DNA from: Oscheius tipulae | Taxonomy: Eukaryota; Nematoda; Chromadorea; Rhabditida; Rhabditidae | Assembly: GCA_037178975.1 (NCBI GenBank) | Contig: JASJZH010000002.1 | Location: 2,108,001 to 2,172,000, forward strand | DNA length: 64,000 bases | Direction: 5' to 3' | Shown: positions 1-10,900 of the stretch, piece after piece | How the letters are laid out: each line of letters begins with the position of its first letter | Position numbering within the stretch: the stretch's first letter is position 1 | Program-made: the position numbers and the translations under genes | The notes under the pieces: model-generated | Told to the model about the DNA's origin: nothing | The model's input: the letters and a program-made list of their open reading frames with translations, nothing else | The model's database searches: none

Positions 1-771
1 GGAAGAGCCTGAGAGCAGTTCAGCGCATGGTGACCGAACTGGAGGAAACAAGCCGTAGGATTGGATTGGAAGTCAATCTCCGCAAGACAGTTGCAATGAC
101 CAATGCCTACGAGGGGGATCTGCTTGTATCTGGCCAACAAATCCAATTTGTTCAGCACTTCACCTATCATGGAAGTTCGGTTACGTGCACCACAGAAAAC
201 CAGGAGTTATCTCGGAGGATCGGAGCTGCATGGGGTGCGTTTAATCGTCATCGTCTGTTCCTTACCAAGAGAACCGTGCCAACAAGGATGAAGAGGCGAG
301 TCTACCTGACCTGTATCGTGCCAAGTTTGCTGTATGGCTGTGAAGTCTGGAGCCTTCGAACTGATGAGTTGAAGAAGCTGGCAGCCGTGCAGAGACGACA
401 GGAAAGAGCAATGTTAGGCCTTACTCTTCTCAACCGCGTGAGGAACGAAGATGTTCGAAGAATGACCCAGCTCCCCGATATCCTGGACCTGGCTTGGAGG
501 AGAAAGCTGAAGTGGGCAAGAAGAGTTGCAGCGATGGACGGAGCGAGATGGTCGAGAGCCACGACTGAATGGATACCCCTGGACCAGCGACGCGTCATTG
601 GTAGGCCCCGTATGAGATGGGCATCCGAGAGGATAGGAAGAGCCCCCGCAACGTGGATACGAGCGGCAAGATTGGACGGCGAAGAGTGGGTTCGAGCCAT
701 GGGAGCGGCAAGGGACTCAGTTAGGAAACCCCTTTGATACCGTCAAATAAAATGTAAATGTAAATGTAAAC
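1..771 (+). mobile_element. Non-LTR retrotransposon (LINE), 3' end of reverse transcriptase ORF
   Basis: An open frame runs in from the window edge and stops with TGA at 735-737. It reads like the C-terminal part of a LINE reverse transcriptase: a GLEVN-x-x-KT segment, the YGCEVW motif preceded by CIVPSLL, then the charged tail with QRRQERAMLGL and RRKLKWARRV. The stop is followed within 15 bp by a short A/T repeat (three to four AATGTA units, 751-770), the kind of simple-repeat 3' end seen on RTE- and CR1-type LINEs. There is no frameshift or stop in the visible part, so this copy is fairly young. The catalytic part and any endonuclease lie outside the window. The family (RTE or CR1-like) is inferred, not proven. 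Confidence 0.85.
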
Positions 772-1564
772 TCTTATGAAATGAGGTTGTCTCGTTTTTA
801 CCTATGGAACAACTCGCTTTAACAACCTTGATATGGTACTTCGAAACTAATGTTACGTCTCATTTCTGACTCAAAAAGGCTCAACCTTGCAGCTCGAATA
901 AGTTGCAGAAACTGAAAGCCAGCACAATCTCGACATGCTACGACTTATCAAATTACCTGAACTTTAACTTTTGCGAACTAGAAAAGGGTCCGGACACTCG
1001 CTTTAAGTTGGACTTTGATATTGGGTATAGTGTCATTCGATAGCCCATGGCATGGATATTACGGAATATATTGCCGAATTCGCTTAACCTCTTCCTACTC
1101 CGAGATATGACGTGTGCTGCTTCCTCTAGCGTCGCGGCACTAAATGCGCGCGCTCGAACCTGTTGGGACTGAGCTAGATCCGAAAAACCGAAAAACCTTT
1201 TGCTTCTTTTCCTCGTTTTCTCAAGTTTTTATGACATTTTTTGCATGAAAAGCCTAGAAAAGCACCAATCAGTTAGTCATACATACGCAGCTCAACTTTT
1301 GGAAAAGAATCCTCCCCGTAGGCGGCCCGGCTTGACTTGCGGGGGAGGCTTCTTCTCTTTTTTGGTCAAGCTCCTAGGGAGCCATAAGAAAAATTAAAGG
1401 AATGAAAAAGGCAAAAATAGGTTCAGATAGCAAAAGACTACAGAAAGTGTCTAAAAGTAGCGAAAGAAGAGTTTCTGGCATTCATAGAGACAGAATGACA
1501 ATGTAAATATAAAATTTATTCATAAATCTACAGTTTTTGTACAAAATATGAACAAGTATAGCCT
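772..1564. other. Intergenic, no gene seen; contains dispersed repeat sequence
   Basis: No coding exon could be supported. The stretch 775-900 resembles 32755-32870 (both contain GAAATGAGGT followed by GTCT and later a TCAAAAAGGC word). An 18-base word at about 987-1004 (GGTCCGGACACTCGCTTT) recurs inverted near 32301-32325. I infer an old dispersed repeat rather than unique sequence. Confidence 0.5.
1305..1354. repeat. Imperfect hairpin, about 13 bp stem
   Basis: The left arm AAGAATCCTCCCC (1305-1317) pairs with the right arm at 1341-1354 (reverse complement AAGAAGCCTCCCCC) across a loop of about 23 bases. It lies in non-coding DNA. It could be a fold-back repeat relic; nothing shows that it is transcribed. 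Confidence 0.5.
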
Positions 1565-4126
1565 TCAATGCATGACAGTTTTAGCAAAATCGACAGGGAC
1601 TCTTGAAGGGAGAATAGCCTGGATGACATCGTCCAGAGACGGTTTTCCCGAGGCGTGAAGCATTCTGTCAGCGGTGTCAGCCTGTTCCCTAGTGATCTCG
1701 TCGATTCCCATAGTTTGAAGAAGGGCCCTGATGGCAAACAGAGCAGCTGGATCCGTGTCCTTACTGACGAGAACCTGAAAGTAGAGATTCCAATCAATGT
1801 TCCAGTCATTTTGCCTCACAGGAACACAAGGTCGCAAAGAAGACAGAGACTAAGTAATTGCCTAGATGCGCGAGAGAGATAGGGAAGGAAAGGGTGGTAT
1901 GACTGTCAAACACCTGTCCTGGCATGGTGGCAGACGGTTTGTGGATTGGAACCCTTTGTTACGTAAGCTATCTGCCTCTCTGTCACTTTGTCACTATGTC
2001 TGTCTGTCTCCCTGTCTATCTGTGTCTCTGCCTCTGTCTCTCTGTAACTATGTCTCTCAGTTTCTTTTTCCTCCTGTCACTCTGTCTGTCTCTCACCGGG
2101 TCACTATCCCCTCAACAAGGCAATTGATTCCATTAGCCTGATCCGTTGTCCTCTCTGCAAGCCAAACGGCCCTTTGTCCTCTCGGGGCCAAAAGGGCAGG
2201 TCAAGGCCGCCGGCTTGGCAGGCAGCCAGTCACCCCTGTTGCCGGCTGCTATTTCCCGCGCAAACTTTTCCCGCCAAGCTGTGCTGCTATAAGGGGGGTA
2301 CAGAGTGGGCGGCGCGTGTGTCTCCTAAAAAACGGTCTCCTTCCTCCACCCATTTCCTCCCTCCGGACCTCGACCCGACGGTGCATCCACTGGTGATCTC
2401 TAGGTTCTTGCTGAAATCACAGTGAGTTGCATCCTCGGGAAGAAGGTTAACTGCCCCTGTCCTCTCCGGGCGACAGCCTATCTGAGCACAATTCATCGTC
2501 ACAGTGATTGGATGCTTGTGACTAGAATCTGTGTTCAGCTAGGAATAGCTCAATGTGTTAGTCCATATTGTACTGCTTCAACGTCAGATTATGTTGAGCT
2601 CATAGACTTTTACATTATCTTCAAACTTTTTAATATTTTGAGACACAGGAAAGAAATTGGTTGGTGATCAGAGTCAATCAACAGATAGTGCCCCTAGAAT
2701 TTAGCTCGTGAGTCAATCGTCTCTCTGAGACCAAAGCCTTCCACATATAGTAAATCTATTAACTGATAAACACCCCAACTCTATCACGTGGACTGAACCT
2801 TGACATCTGACAGCCTCTTAATTTCCTGCAAAGTTATGTCTTTGAATCCGTTCCCTTTACAGAAAGTCAAGTCTTCATCACGCTAGAGATACAGAGACAG
2901 AGAGAAATGTTGTCGGAAGTCTGATGTATCTCAGACAGAAGTTACGGTACTCTTAACTCATTTGGTGAGATAGTTCAGATTTTCATTTGTTTAACATACC
3001 GAAGTGACTATCATCTTTGGGTGGTCAAAGAAACCTTGACCTATAGCTAACCGTCTTCAGCCACCCTTTGATGTGGCCCGTTATCCCAATTCTGATCGCG
3101 TGTCTCCCTCTGTTGCACTTTCCAGCCCTTCTTTCTTCCCCGCCGCGATCCATTCCGGCCGTGATCGGAATTACTCATTGTCTGGGGTAGCAAGAGAGCG
3201 AGAGAGAGATGGGGACATGGTGCCGACTACAACTAACGGTCGTTCTTTGTCTCTTCTCCCGCCAAACTTTCTAGCGCCCATTTCGAATACGAACCTGGGC
3301 CATTTTGGTCTGCTCGATGGGCTGATAGAGACGGATCGAGACCTGGTTGGGTTTCTTCGATGTGGTTAGGAGAGTAGCGATAGGGGTACGGAGGTGGCCG
3401 AGTTCCACTGGAAAAAGGTTTTTTGACGGTTTTGAAGGTAAATGTACTCTCTTGCGTAGTGATGATGGCTCGAAGATTGCTGTCAGCTTCGGAAGCACGT
3501 TGGCAGAACTGGATCCGGGCTAGACGCTTCTCCAGAGCAGTCTGTTGGCTCTAAAAGGTTGGAAAGTCTCTCTGTCTCACAGTTCCTCTCTCCCTTTCCC
3601 ACGCTTTTTATCGCGAACAGTGTAAATATGTTTTTGCAAGGAACACCAAACATGTTTTCCTTTCGTAGACCTATTAGAAACATACTCTGAGATCGTCAAC
3701 AAACTGGAAGGGGATGTCCTTCTCGACGGCCTCCTGGAGCATAGACTCCAGCAGTTGACGGCCAGATTTACTGGCACCGACGAGGCAGACACGTTCTCCA
3801 ACAGAACTCACTGGAAATATACTGTAAAGTTTGTGGCTTACTTTCAGTGATCTACCCTCTGATCATTGCCTCTCTACTTCTCTGTCTCTCTGTTTCTCTG
3901 TCGGTTATCCAGTTCCACTGTCACTGTCTGTACGTTTCAACATTTCTATCCGGCTAGGATGGACGGACATCTGTCGATCACGCGCATCCGAACAGAACAT
4001 CTGTCTCTTAATGAACAGAAAAACTCACAGATTTTGGCCATAGTCAGAGCCATCTTGTCTCCTCCAAGAATCAGAGTTGAGGCCATTTGGAGCACAGTAG
4101 TTGGACTGAAAGGAGTGAACTGATAA
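1565..4126 (-). CDS. Unrecognised spliced gene, five exons
   Basis: Five exons join in frame on the minus strand: 4029-4126, 3686-3810, 3448-3550, 3295-3407 and 1565-1774 (stop 1565-1567), with standard GT donors and TTTCCAG, TTTTAG or TTTCAG acceptors. They encode about 215 residues. Recognisable stretches are GGDKMALTMAKI, GERVCLVGASKSGRQ, a helical charged segment around EKRLARIQFCQRASE, and a C-terminal helical part with LFAIRALLQTMGI. I do not recognise the family. The last intron (1775-3294) is long and could hide another exon. The first exon may start at the ATG inside it (MASTLIL, about 20 nt after a TTTCAG), or it may be an internal exon: its opening phase fits the end of the C2-domain gene at 5594. 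Consistent phases over four joins make the gene believable, but its name and boundaries are unsettled. Confidence 0.55.
1965..2100. repeat. Degenerate CTGTCTCT low-complexity tract
   Basis: About 135 bp made of imperfect TGTCTC, TGTCAC and TGTCTG units, lying in the long intron 1775-3294. It belongs to a low-complexity type spread through introns and spacers of the whole window. Confidence 0.7.
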
Positions 4127-4774
4127 CTGGAAATCACTGCAGAGGGGAAGAAACGATATGGGCTGATCCCGGCACTGATTTACTGGTCAAAGAGTTTAGC
4201 ACGTGAAGGGGGTGCCCATGAAAATAACCGGTCTCAGTCTCAGAAAAAACGAAATTCTTCAAGATTAAGTGGTATATAAGGGCCAGGTCACGCGTGTCTC
4301 TGACTCCAGAGTCTTATCTGATTAGAGGCAATTAGTAATCCGGTCTAGTTGTTTATTACATCAGTAGGTTTCCTAAACATTAGCACTCTCAGAAATTATA
4401 AACTGGGTGAAAGAATAAGGGTATTGGACGGCTGTTTGACCAGCAAGCTGGATGGTCACTCTCGACGGGTGTTCCTAGCCACGGGGAGAGCACGTGAAGG
4501 GGATAGCAACGGTCATTGGGGTCAATCTGGTATGAAACAGAGAGAGGCAGAGCTAGGAGCTTAACCCATCCAACCAAAGAGAGAGTGATGTGTTCTTGGA
4601 CCGAAGTACTGGATTTTGAGGGTGCACCTAATGACCAAAGTGGGTTACTCACTCAAAAATTTAGGCCTCTGTGTTCCCCCAGGGACTTCCAAAAAGTGTT
4701 TACCACAGATTCTGGAAGCTTTTGCAGAAACTATGCAGCTAATTTCAAATAATTAAAGTCCTTCAAAACAACCC

Positions 4775-5150
4775 AAGGCCCACCTCTCTCTGACATCGGT
4801 GACTTTGGTCCTCTCCATGAGCTAAGCGTTTGTCCATCTATCCAACAGTGCTACTCCAAGACATCTTCGAAGCATCCTTCTCTGAGCAATCACTAGCTTT
4901 ATGCAATTCCGGTATCGAAATGTGCATGTCTCGCTTGCGTACAGAAGAGATTCAATACAGGACGTGAGGATTTTTCTCTTATGTCGCATGGATACCGACT
5001 GTTAAGAAGCTGATACAACTTGTTAAAACATCTCCAAGCAGCACGGAATCTTCTTGAAATTTCAAGAGCTGGGTTCCTGTCGAACGAGATTCTGTGGCCC
5101 AAGTAAATTGCTTCGGTTTTGTACTGTATCCTCCCTCCTCCAGTGCTGAG
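4775..5150 (-). mobile_element. Decayed LINE reverse-transcriptase fragment
   Basis: On the minus strand the pieces read YLGHRISFD, then EISRRFRAAWRCFNKL, then SCIESLLYASET, then QRRMLRRCLGVALLDR. In order they match the same region of the reverse transcriptase at 27-737 (GSSVT, RRIGAAWGAFNRH, CIVPSLLYGCEVW, RRQERAMLGLTLLNR). A frameshift near 4980 and an in-frame stop near 4825 show it is dead. It lies between the unrecognised gene and the C2-domain gene, or inside an intron if these are one gene. Confidence 0.75.
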
Positions 5151-5593
5151 AAGTGCAAGAAACTGTCATTTGGATGGGGTAATCCGAGGGGCAGAGAGAC
5201 GGGCTAACCTCTGATAGTTTAGAAATAGTAGTTTATCCGGTATTTCGGTGAACTTTGTCTAATCGGAAACTGTTAAGAATGGGTGTAATCGATATATCCA
5301 CTTCCACCACACATACGACCCAGCTACTATGCCAAGAGGGCATTTTCCCAGACGTACTTAACCAAGTGTCTGGGATAACATTGCTCTGTTTGTCACTGTG
5401 TTTTTATTAAAACTTTATTAGTTCAACAGCCAGGGGCCAGTCTCATGACTGCAGTGCATTGCTTCCTCGGATTCTTCATAGCCGCTCTCCACAGCCCCTG
5501 TTCGCAAATCGGAGAGCTTGCCGACATACCGAAATGACCAATATTCCGCTTTCTAAAATTTTACGCCCTGTTATTGCACCAGAAGTGTCTTAC

Positions 5594-6924
5594 TCTCCAT
5601 TGACCAATTCTACAGCCTGTACGAGAACTGTGGCATGGGTTATATCACTCCTCAGCAAGTCGAAAATGATCCTCTTGTTGAAAACATAAGTGGCGTGCTC
5701 GTCTTTTTGCTTCGGTTTGTGTTCTGAAGCGGGTATACTGGCAAAAATATGATAGAAAGAGGTACCTGATTTGTGGATTTCGTCGAAAGAACCCAGAGTG
5801 AAGAGGAGAAATCGGATGTAGACTTCAGCAGCCGAGGGCTCGAGCTTCAAATTGGTGGCTTTGACTCTGTCTATACAGAATCGTTGGGCTGTTGGGAGGT
5901 AGACGACGGTCAACTCTAACTCACCCAGGTCCTGAAAGATTCCTGTACCTCTGTCTATCTGTAACTGTCACGTCAAGGATGATTCTGTAGACGACACTAG
6001 TCTGCTGGGAGTGGAAAGCTACTGATTGAATTGATTTGGGAAACACTTGTTCGACTTGCAAAGCATTAGGAGTAACTCGTCAAGTGTTAGCTTCTGTCCA
6101 ATTAATTATTCGACAGCGCTACCATAGGAGCCGACAGAATGTCCACCATTGCTCTACCAAAGTTAGTGGCTTCTACTTTTCGCCTTGTCACTGTCTTCCT
6201 TTCTCCATTTCTCACCTGCTATGTCTCCAGGTATCTGCCTCCATTCCGGTTACACTGTCTCTTTTATCCTTTTCTTTTACAGCTGTCACTGTCATTATCT
6301 CTGTCTCTCTTTTCACATTGTCTCTCTGTCTCTGTGTTTCTGATACTTACCGGTCTGCAAACAGTCTGTGGTACCAGCATCTCTCTAAAAGTGTGAGTTG
6401 CGTATTGACAAGGCCAGAGATCACACTCTCCGATGACAATCTAAAACCCTACGTCTCTATCAATTGTCAAAAACACCTCCTGATCCTTCTTGTCCACGTC
6501 ACAGAACTGTATTCTCATCATGGTCTTTTCAAAGTCATGCTGCTTGATACCAGTCGAGAAGAACTCATTAAAAGTCGTGGTTTTTTCTCTCGGGACTGAG
6601 AGAGTCTTGAAAACCGAAGCAGTTGACAGCTCTCGATTCGAGATAGGTCGAGTTCGACCCATCCAGGTCGTTTTGTTCAGTCCACTAGCCACATAGATGA
6701 CAGCCCTGCTGAGGCGACGATTACAGGACGGCAATGGGGCATAGTTGGTGAAGAACTTGACATAAAAGTTGAGATTTCCGTCCACGTATTCGAGAGCCAG
6801 ATACACACGAGGGGTATGATCTTCCTAGAGAAGGGAATCGTAAAATGTATCTCTAGCCTGATCGCAAATTGACTGCTTGTGGAGGAAAATATACGAAACT
6901 AACGGTCTGATCGCTGTCGTCCAT
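5594..6924 (-). CDS. Synaptotagmin-like tandem C2 protein (partial model)
   Basis: Three exons fit: 6904-6924 (ATG, seven codons MDDSDQT), 6477-6824 and 5594-5931. The first large exon is C2-like: YLALEYVDGNLNFYVKFF, a GRTRPI segment, a TTTFNEFF core, then FCDVDKKDQE. The second starts GELELTVVYLPTAQRF, close to the start of synaptotagmin C2B domains, and continues to FNKRIIFDL. Family members use paired C2 domains for calcium, lipid or SNARE binding at membranes. The usual clusters of calcium-binding aspartates are mostly missing, so calcium binding is doubtful. No transmembrane segment is seen upstream. The end of C2B is not found in frame; the exon ends in phase 2 (GA), which fits the exon at 4126. 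An extra small exon may lie between 5932 and 6476. Confidence 0.6.
5985..6190 (-). repeat. Dispersed repeat, copy 1
   Basis: Read on the minus strand, this intronic segment closely resembles 19700-19935 read on the plus strand. Shared words include AAAAGTAGAAGCCACTA, TAATTGGACAG and AAGTCGAACAAGTGTTT. Two copies on opposite strands, one in an intron and one intergenic, indicate an interspersed repeat family of about 200-230 bp. Confidence 0.7.
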
Positions 6925-7958
6925 TGTGGGAGTGAATCGATGAGCCGACAACAATGAACGGGATCCGCTCTTTTGGCCAGACAGCTGATTGAATTCGATA
7001 TATCAATTGACTTTTTCAGAGAGGGCATGGCGCAGTTTTGGAGGACCCTAATTGAATCACATAAGCTTCCTGCTGACCATGGCGAAGAAGTTGATGTGCA
7101 TATAGAATAAGGAAAATAGCTATTTTCGCAAAAATCATCTGTACGGCTCAAATGCTATGAAAAATGCTTCCCCGCGGCGAAGCGATCACGTAGAACAAGT
7201 CATAGGCAGAAAACAGACAAAAGTTCAAGAATTTCCCCCAAAACTTGCTCCCTAAGCACTTTCAGGCAAATTAACTTTTTTTTGCATTGTTGTGTATACA
7301 ATACCTCCCTACTCTGTTCATACGTGAGTACAAGTTCGATAGGACCGGAGAAACTAACGAAAAAAAGGCCGAACTTCAGTATTTTTTAAAATCCAAGCTC
7401 ACGCAGTTGCTGAAAAATTTGCCGCGAAAAAAGTTGGAACGGGATTTGCATTGTCGTGACTCGCCGTGCTCACAAACATGCGCTTACTATTTTTCACTGC
7501 CCTCTTTTTTCAAAATGAACAGCAAATCGCTAAGAAAGCACCTCACAAAAAATTCATTTGATTCGAACGTTTTTAAGCAAAAAGAATCGATCAAAAAACC
7601 AGATTTTACGCTTTATAAGAGTTTTTATTCCTTTTAAATTCTTTTTTCAAGGGGAAACGGGCTATAAACACGCCCCAATCGCATTATATTGCTCCCCTTC
7701 TATTCGAAATGCGAAAATCTACGAGGAATCCTAATTTCATCGAATCTGCCTTTGTTCTCACGGTGCTTTCAATGATAACTAATCGTATTGTGAGATGAAA
7801 TGAGTCTTGAGCAAACCAGAACCCCTTGATTGGCTATATGAACTGGAAAAGTGCCCGTTGTTATACTTGAAAGATCGACTGTCCACCTTTTCCTCTCCTC
7901 CATATGTTTCACACGTGTTTCCACCTGATTTTTGCTAGTTTTCAGTCCAAATCCAGCG
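6925..7958. other. Divergent intergenic region upstream of mtr-4
   Basis: About 1 kb lies between the minus-strand C2-domain gene and the plus-strand MTR4 gene, so it should hold both promoters. I see no convincing coding exon; the frames here lack splice signals and protein similarity. The part 7240-7640 is A/T-rich with many A and T runs. Confidence 0.4.
7939..7945 (+). other. Probable spliced-leader trans-splice acceptor of mtr-4
   Basis: A TTTTCAG acceptor ends 13 nt before the mtr-4 ATG (7959), and no upstream coding exon is in evidence. This placement is typical of nematode trans-spliced genes. Similar sites precede xrn-1 (23738-23744), prdx-2, algn-2 and icd-2. Confidence 0.5.
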
Positions 7959-10900
7959 ATGCCGGAGCCCAAAGAGGAGCCAATGAGCGACGAGTATAGA
8001 GAAGGGCCGGACAGAGGTATTTTATCTTGTTTTTGGCTTTTTACCTGTCATTTTAGACGCGCTGGTAGACGAGCCGATGTTGGCAGAAACGGGCCGAAGT
8101 AGAAATCCAATGGCGAGTCTGGATCAGGCCAAAGAGAATGAGGCTGCCGCCAACGCAGCCAGCATTCTACAGATGATGGAAGCCGGCGGGGACATGGATT
8201 TCGGTGGCCCAGAGGAAGAGGAAGACGTGGGCCCAACCCCGGCCAAGCAGATTCGTCACGACTCGATGCTTATGCACCAGTATACGCAAGACGATTTCCG
8301 CCAGAGAATGCAGAAGCAGACGATCGACACACACGGCGAAAACTGCACACATGAGGTAGGGCTAGTATTATAGAAAAACGAGCCTATTTCCAGGTCGTCT
8401 ACCCCCCGGACGTCGAGTACGTGCCGCTGAAGAAGTTCGACAGAGAGCCGGCCAAGCACTACGAATTCAAGCTCGACCCCTTCCAGAGCGAGGCCATCAA
8501 GTGCATTGAAAACAATCAATCCGTTCTCGTCTCGGCCCACACCTCCGCAGGAAAAACTGTCGTCGCCTTGTAAGCTACCCGTTTGTATCAGTTTTAGGGA
8601 CTTTGATAGTCTAAAATAATTATTTCCGGGTAATTTGCATGTGTAACCTACAAGGAAGTTTATAAACCTCTAAGGGATCATTACAAAGCCCGAACAAAGA
8701 TCGAACTCGGGTCGCTCGGATGGCATTCGCCTTGTCACAATCTTTTCTCCTTTTAAACATCCCCGGTTTTTTCAGATACGCCATCGCGCAATGCCTACGC
8801 GACAAGCAGAAGGTCATCTACACATCTCCGATCAAAGCTCTCTCCAACCAGAAGTACCGCGAGCTCGAGGAAGAATTTGGCGATGTCGGTCTGATGACAG
8901 GAGACGTTACCTTGAATCCGGACGCAAGCTGCATCGTGATGACGACGGAAATTCTTCGCTCGATGCTCTACAAGGGCTCTGAGATGATGCGCGAGGTCGG
9001 CTACGTCGTTTTTGATGAGATTCACTACATGCGAGACAAGGAACGCGGAGTTGTCTGGGAGGAATCGATCATCATGCTCCAGCCCAATGTTCATCACGTC
9101 TTTCTGTCTGCCACCATTCCCAATGCGTGCCAGTTTGCTCGTGAGTCCCATTTTTTTCAACTTTCTAACAAGACTATGTAAGTCTGTCAATTGTCTCTCC
9201 GAGATATGCCAGGATGTCCAGCTCTGTCAACCAATGAGTGCACATAAGAGAGCAGATCTACCTGGCTGACGTTGTTATTCTGTCAGCTTATCCACCTCCT
9301 CTATTGTCTCTGTCTACCTGTCCAGTTATTATCTTCTTTCTCAGCTTGTCCATATGTCCCAGGGATTCTACCATGGCTTGACCTCTGATCAAATTGAATC
9401 CTTGTTTCAGAATGGGTCTCCTGGCTCCATCACGTTCCGGTCCATGTGGTCTACACGGACTATCGTCCCACCCCTCTCCAGCATTTCATCTTCCCGGCCG
9501 GCGGCGACGGTCTCTATGAGGTCGTGAACGTCAAGGGTGACTTCCGCGACGACAAGTTCAATCAAGCCATGCAGGGTCTCTCGGAAACGAAGGACACGCG
9601 AAAACCACGAGGAACTTCAGGTTTTTATTCATTTTTATAGCCAAAAATGCTATATTTAGGCGACTCGAACGTGACGAAGATTATTCGAACGATAAAGGAG
9701 CGCGAGATGCTCCCCTGCATCATCTTCTCGTTCAGTCGCAAGGAGTGCGAGAATTACGCCATGTCGCTGAAGGACATGGACTTCAATACGGAAGAGGAGA
9801 AGGACGCCATCGATGAGATCTACAAGAATGCCATCACGATGTTGAGCGACGCGGACAGGCAGCTGCCACAGATCAAATCCCTTCCGCCGTTGCTGAAGCG
9901 CGGCATCGGCGTTCATCATTCTGGCCTTCTGCCTATCATCAAGGAGGTTATTGAGATCCTCTTCGGAGAGTCTCTGATCAAGGTATTCTCAAAATAGCTT
10001 GCTCGAAAGGTTTGTCACCAACGGGGATCGAACCCGGGCCTTGCAAACCGTAGGCGGGGCTCCTACCGACTGCGCCAGCCAGTCTGCCAGCGTGGCGAGC
10101 GGACTGCGGCTCACACGACCCCGGTTCGGACCCCGGAGGTAGCAATCCTTATTTCTTTCTACTATACAGTTGGTTAGCTCTCCTGTGAAGCAAAAGATCT
10201 TAAGTAACCACTTTGGGAACCTTTTTAATGCATTTTTCTGCTCAGAGTAGTCTGCTGAAAAAGTTTGCCACTCACTGGGATCGAGCCCGGGTCGTCTGGC
10301 TAGTATCGCGCGCACTTAAAAGATGTTACCTAACACCCCATTTGCAGACCCTCTTCGCTACCGAGACCTTCTCGATGGGTCTGAACATGCCGGCCCGTAC
10401 CGTACTGTTCACCTCAGCCCGCAAATTTGACGGCAAGAACCACCGCTGGCTGACCTCTGGCGAATACATACAGATGTCCGGTCGTGCTGGTCGCCGTGGT
10501 CTCGATGACAAGGGTCTCGTCATCTTGATGGTCGATGCCAAGATGTCCTCGGACGATGCGAAGCAGATTATCAAGGTACATTGCATATTTTTCATGAAAA
10601 ATACAATTATTTAGGGCAAAACGGACCCTCTGAACTCGCAGTTCCGTCTCACCTACAACATGATTCTCAATTTAGTCCGAGTGGACGGCTGGAATCCGAG
10701 TCACATGATGGAGAGGAGTTTCCATCAGTTCCAGAGCCAGGACAGACTCCCAGAGTTGCAGCAAAGTAAGTTTTTGTGCATTTCACAGACTAGAAATTGA
10801 GAATGCTAACCGGCTGTGCTATGAAGCCAAAGTCTTTCCCGAGCTACTTGCATTTGAATAGCTGTCTAAAATAATGGCTTTCAGAGGTCGCCGACAAGCA

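Noticed and set aside
302-700. 132-codon minus-strand frame over the LINE
   Set aside because: Shadow of the reverse-transcriptase frame on the other strand.
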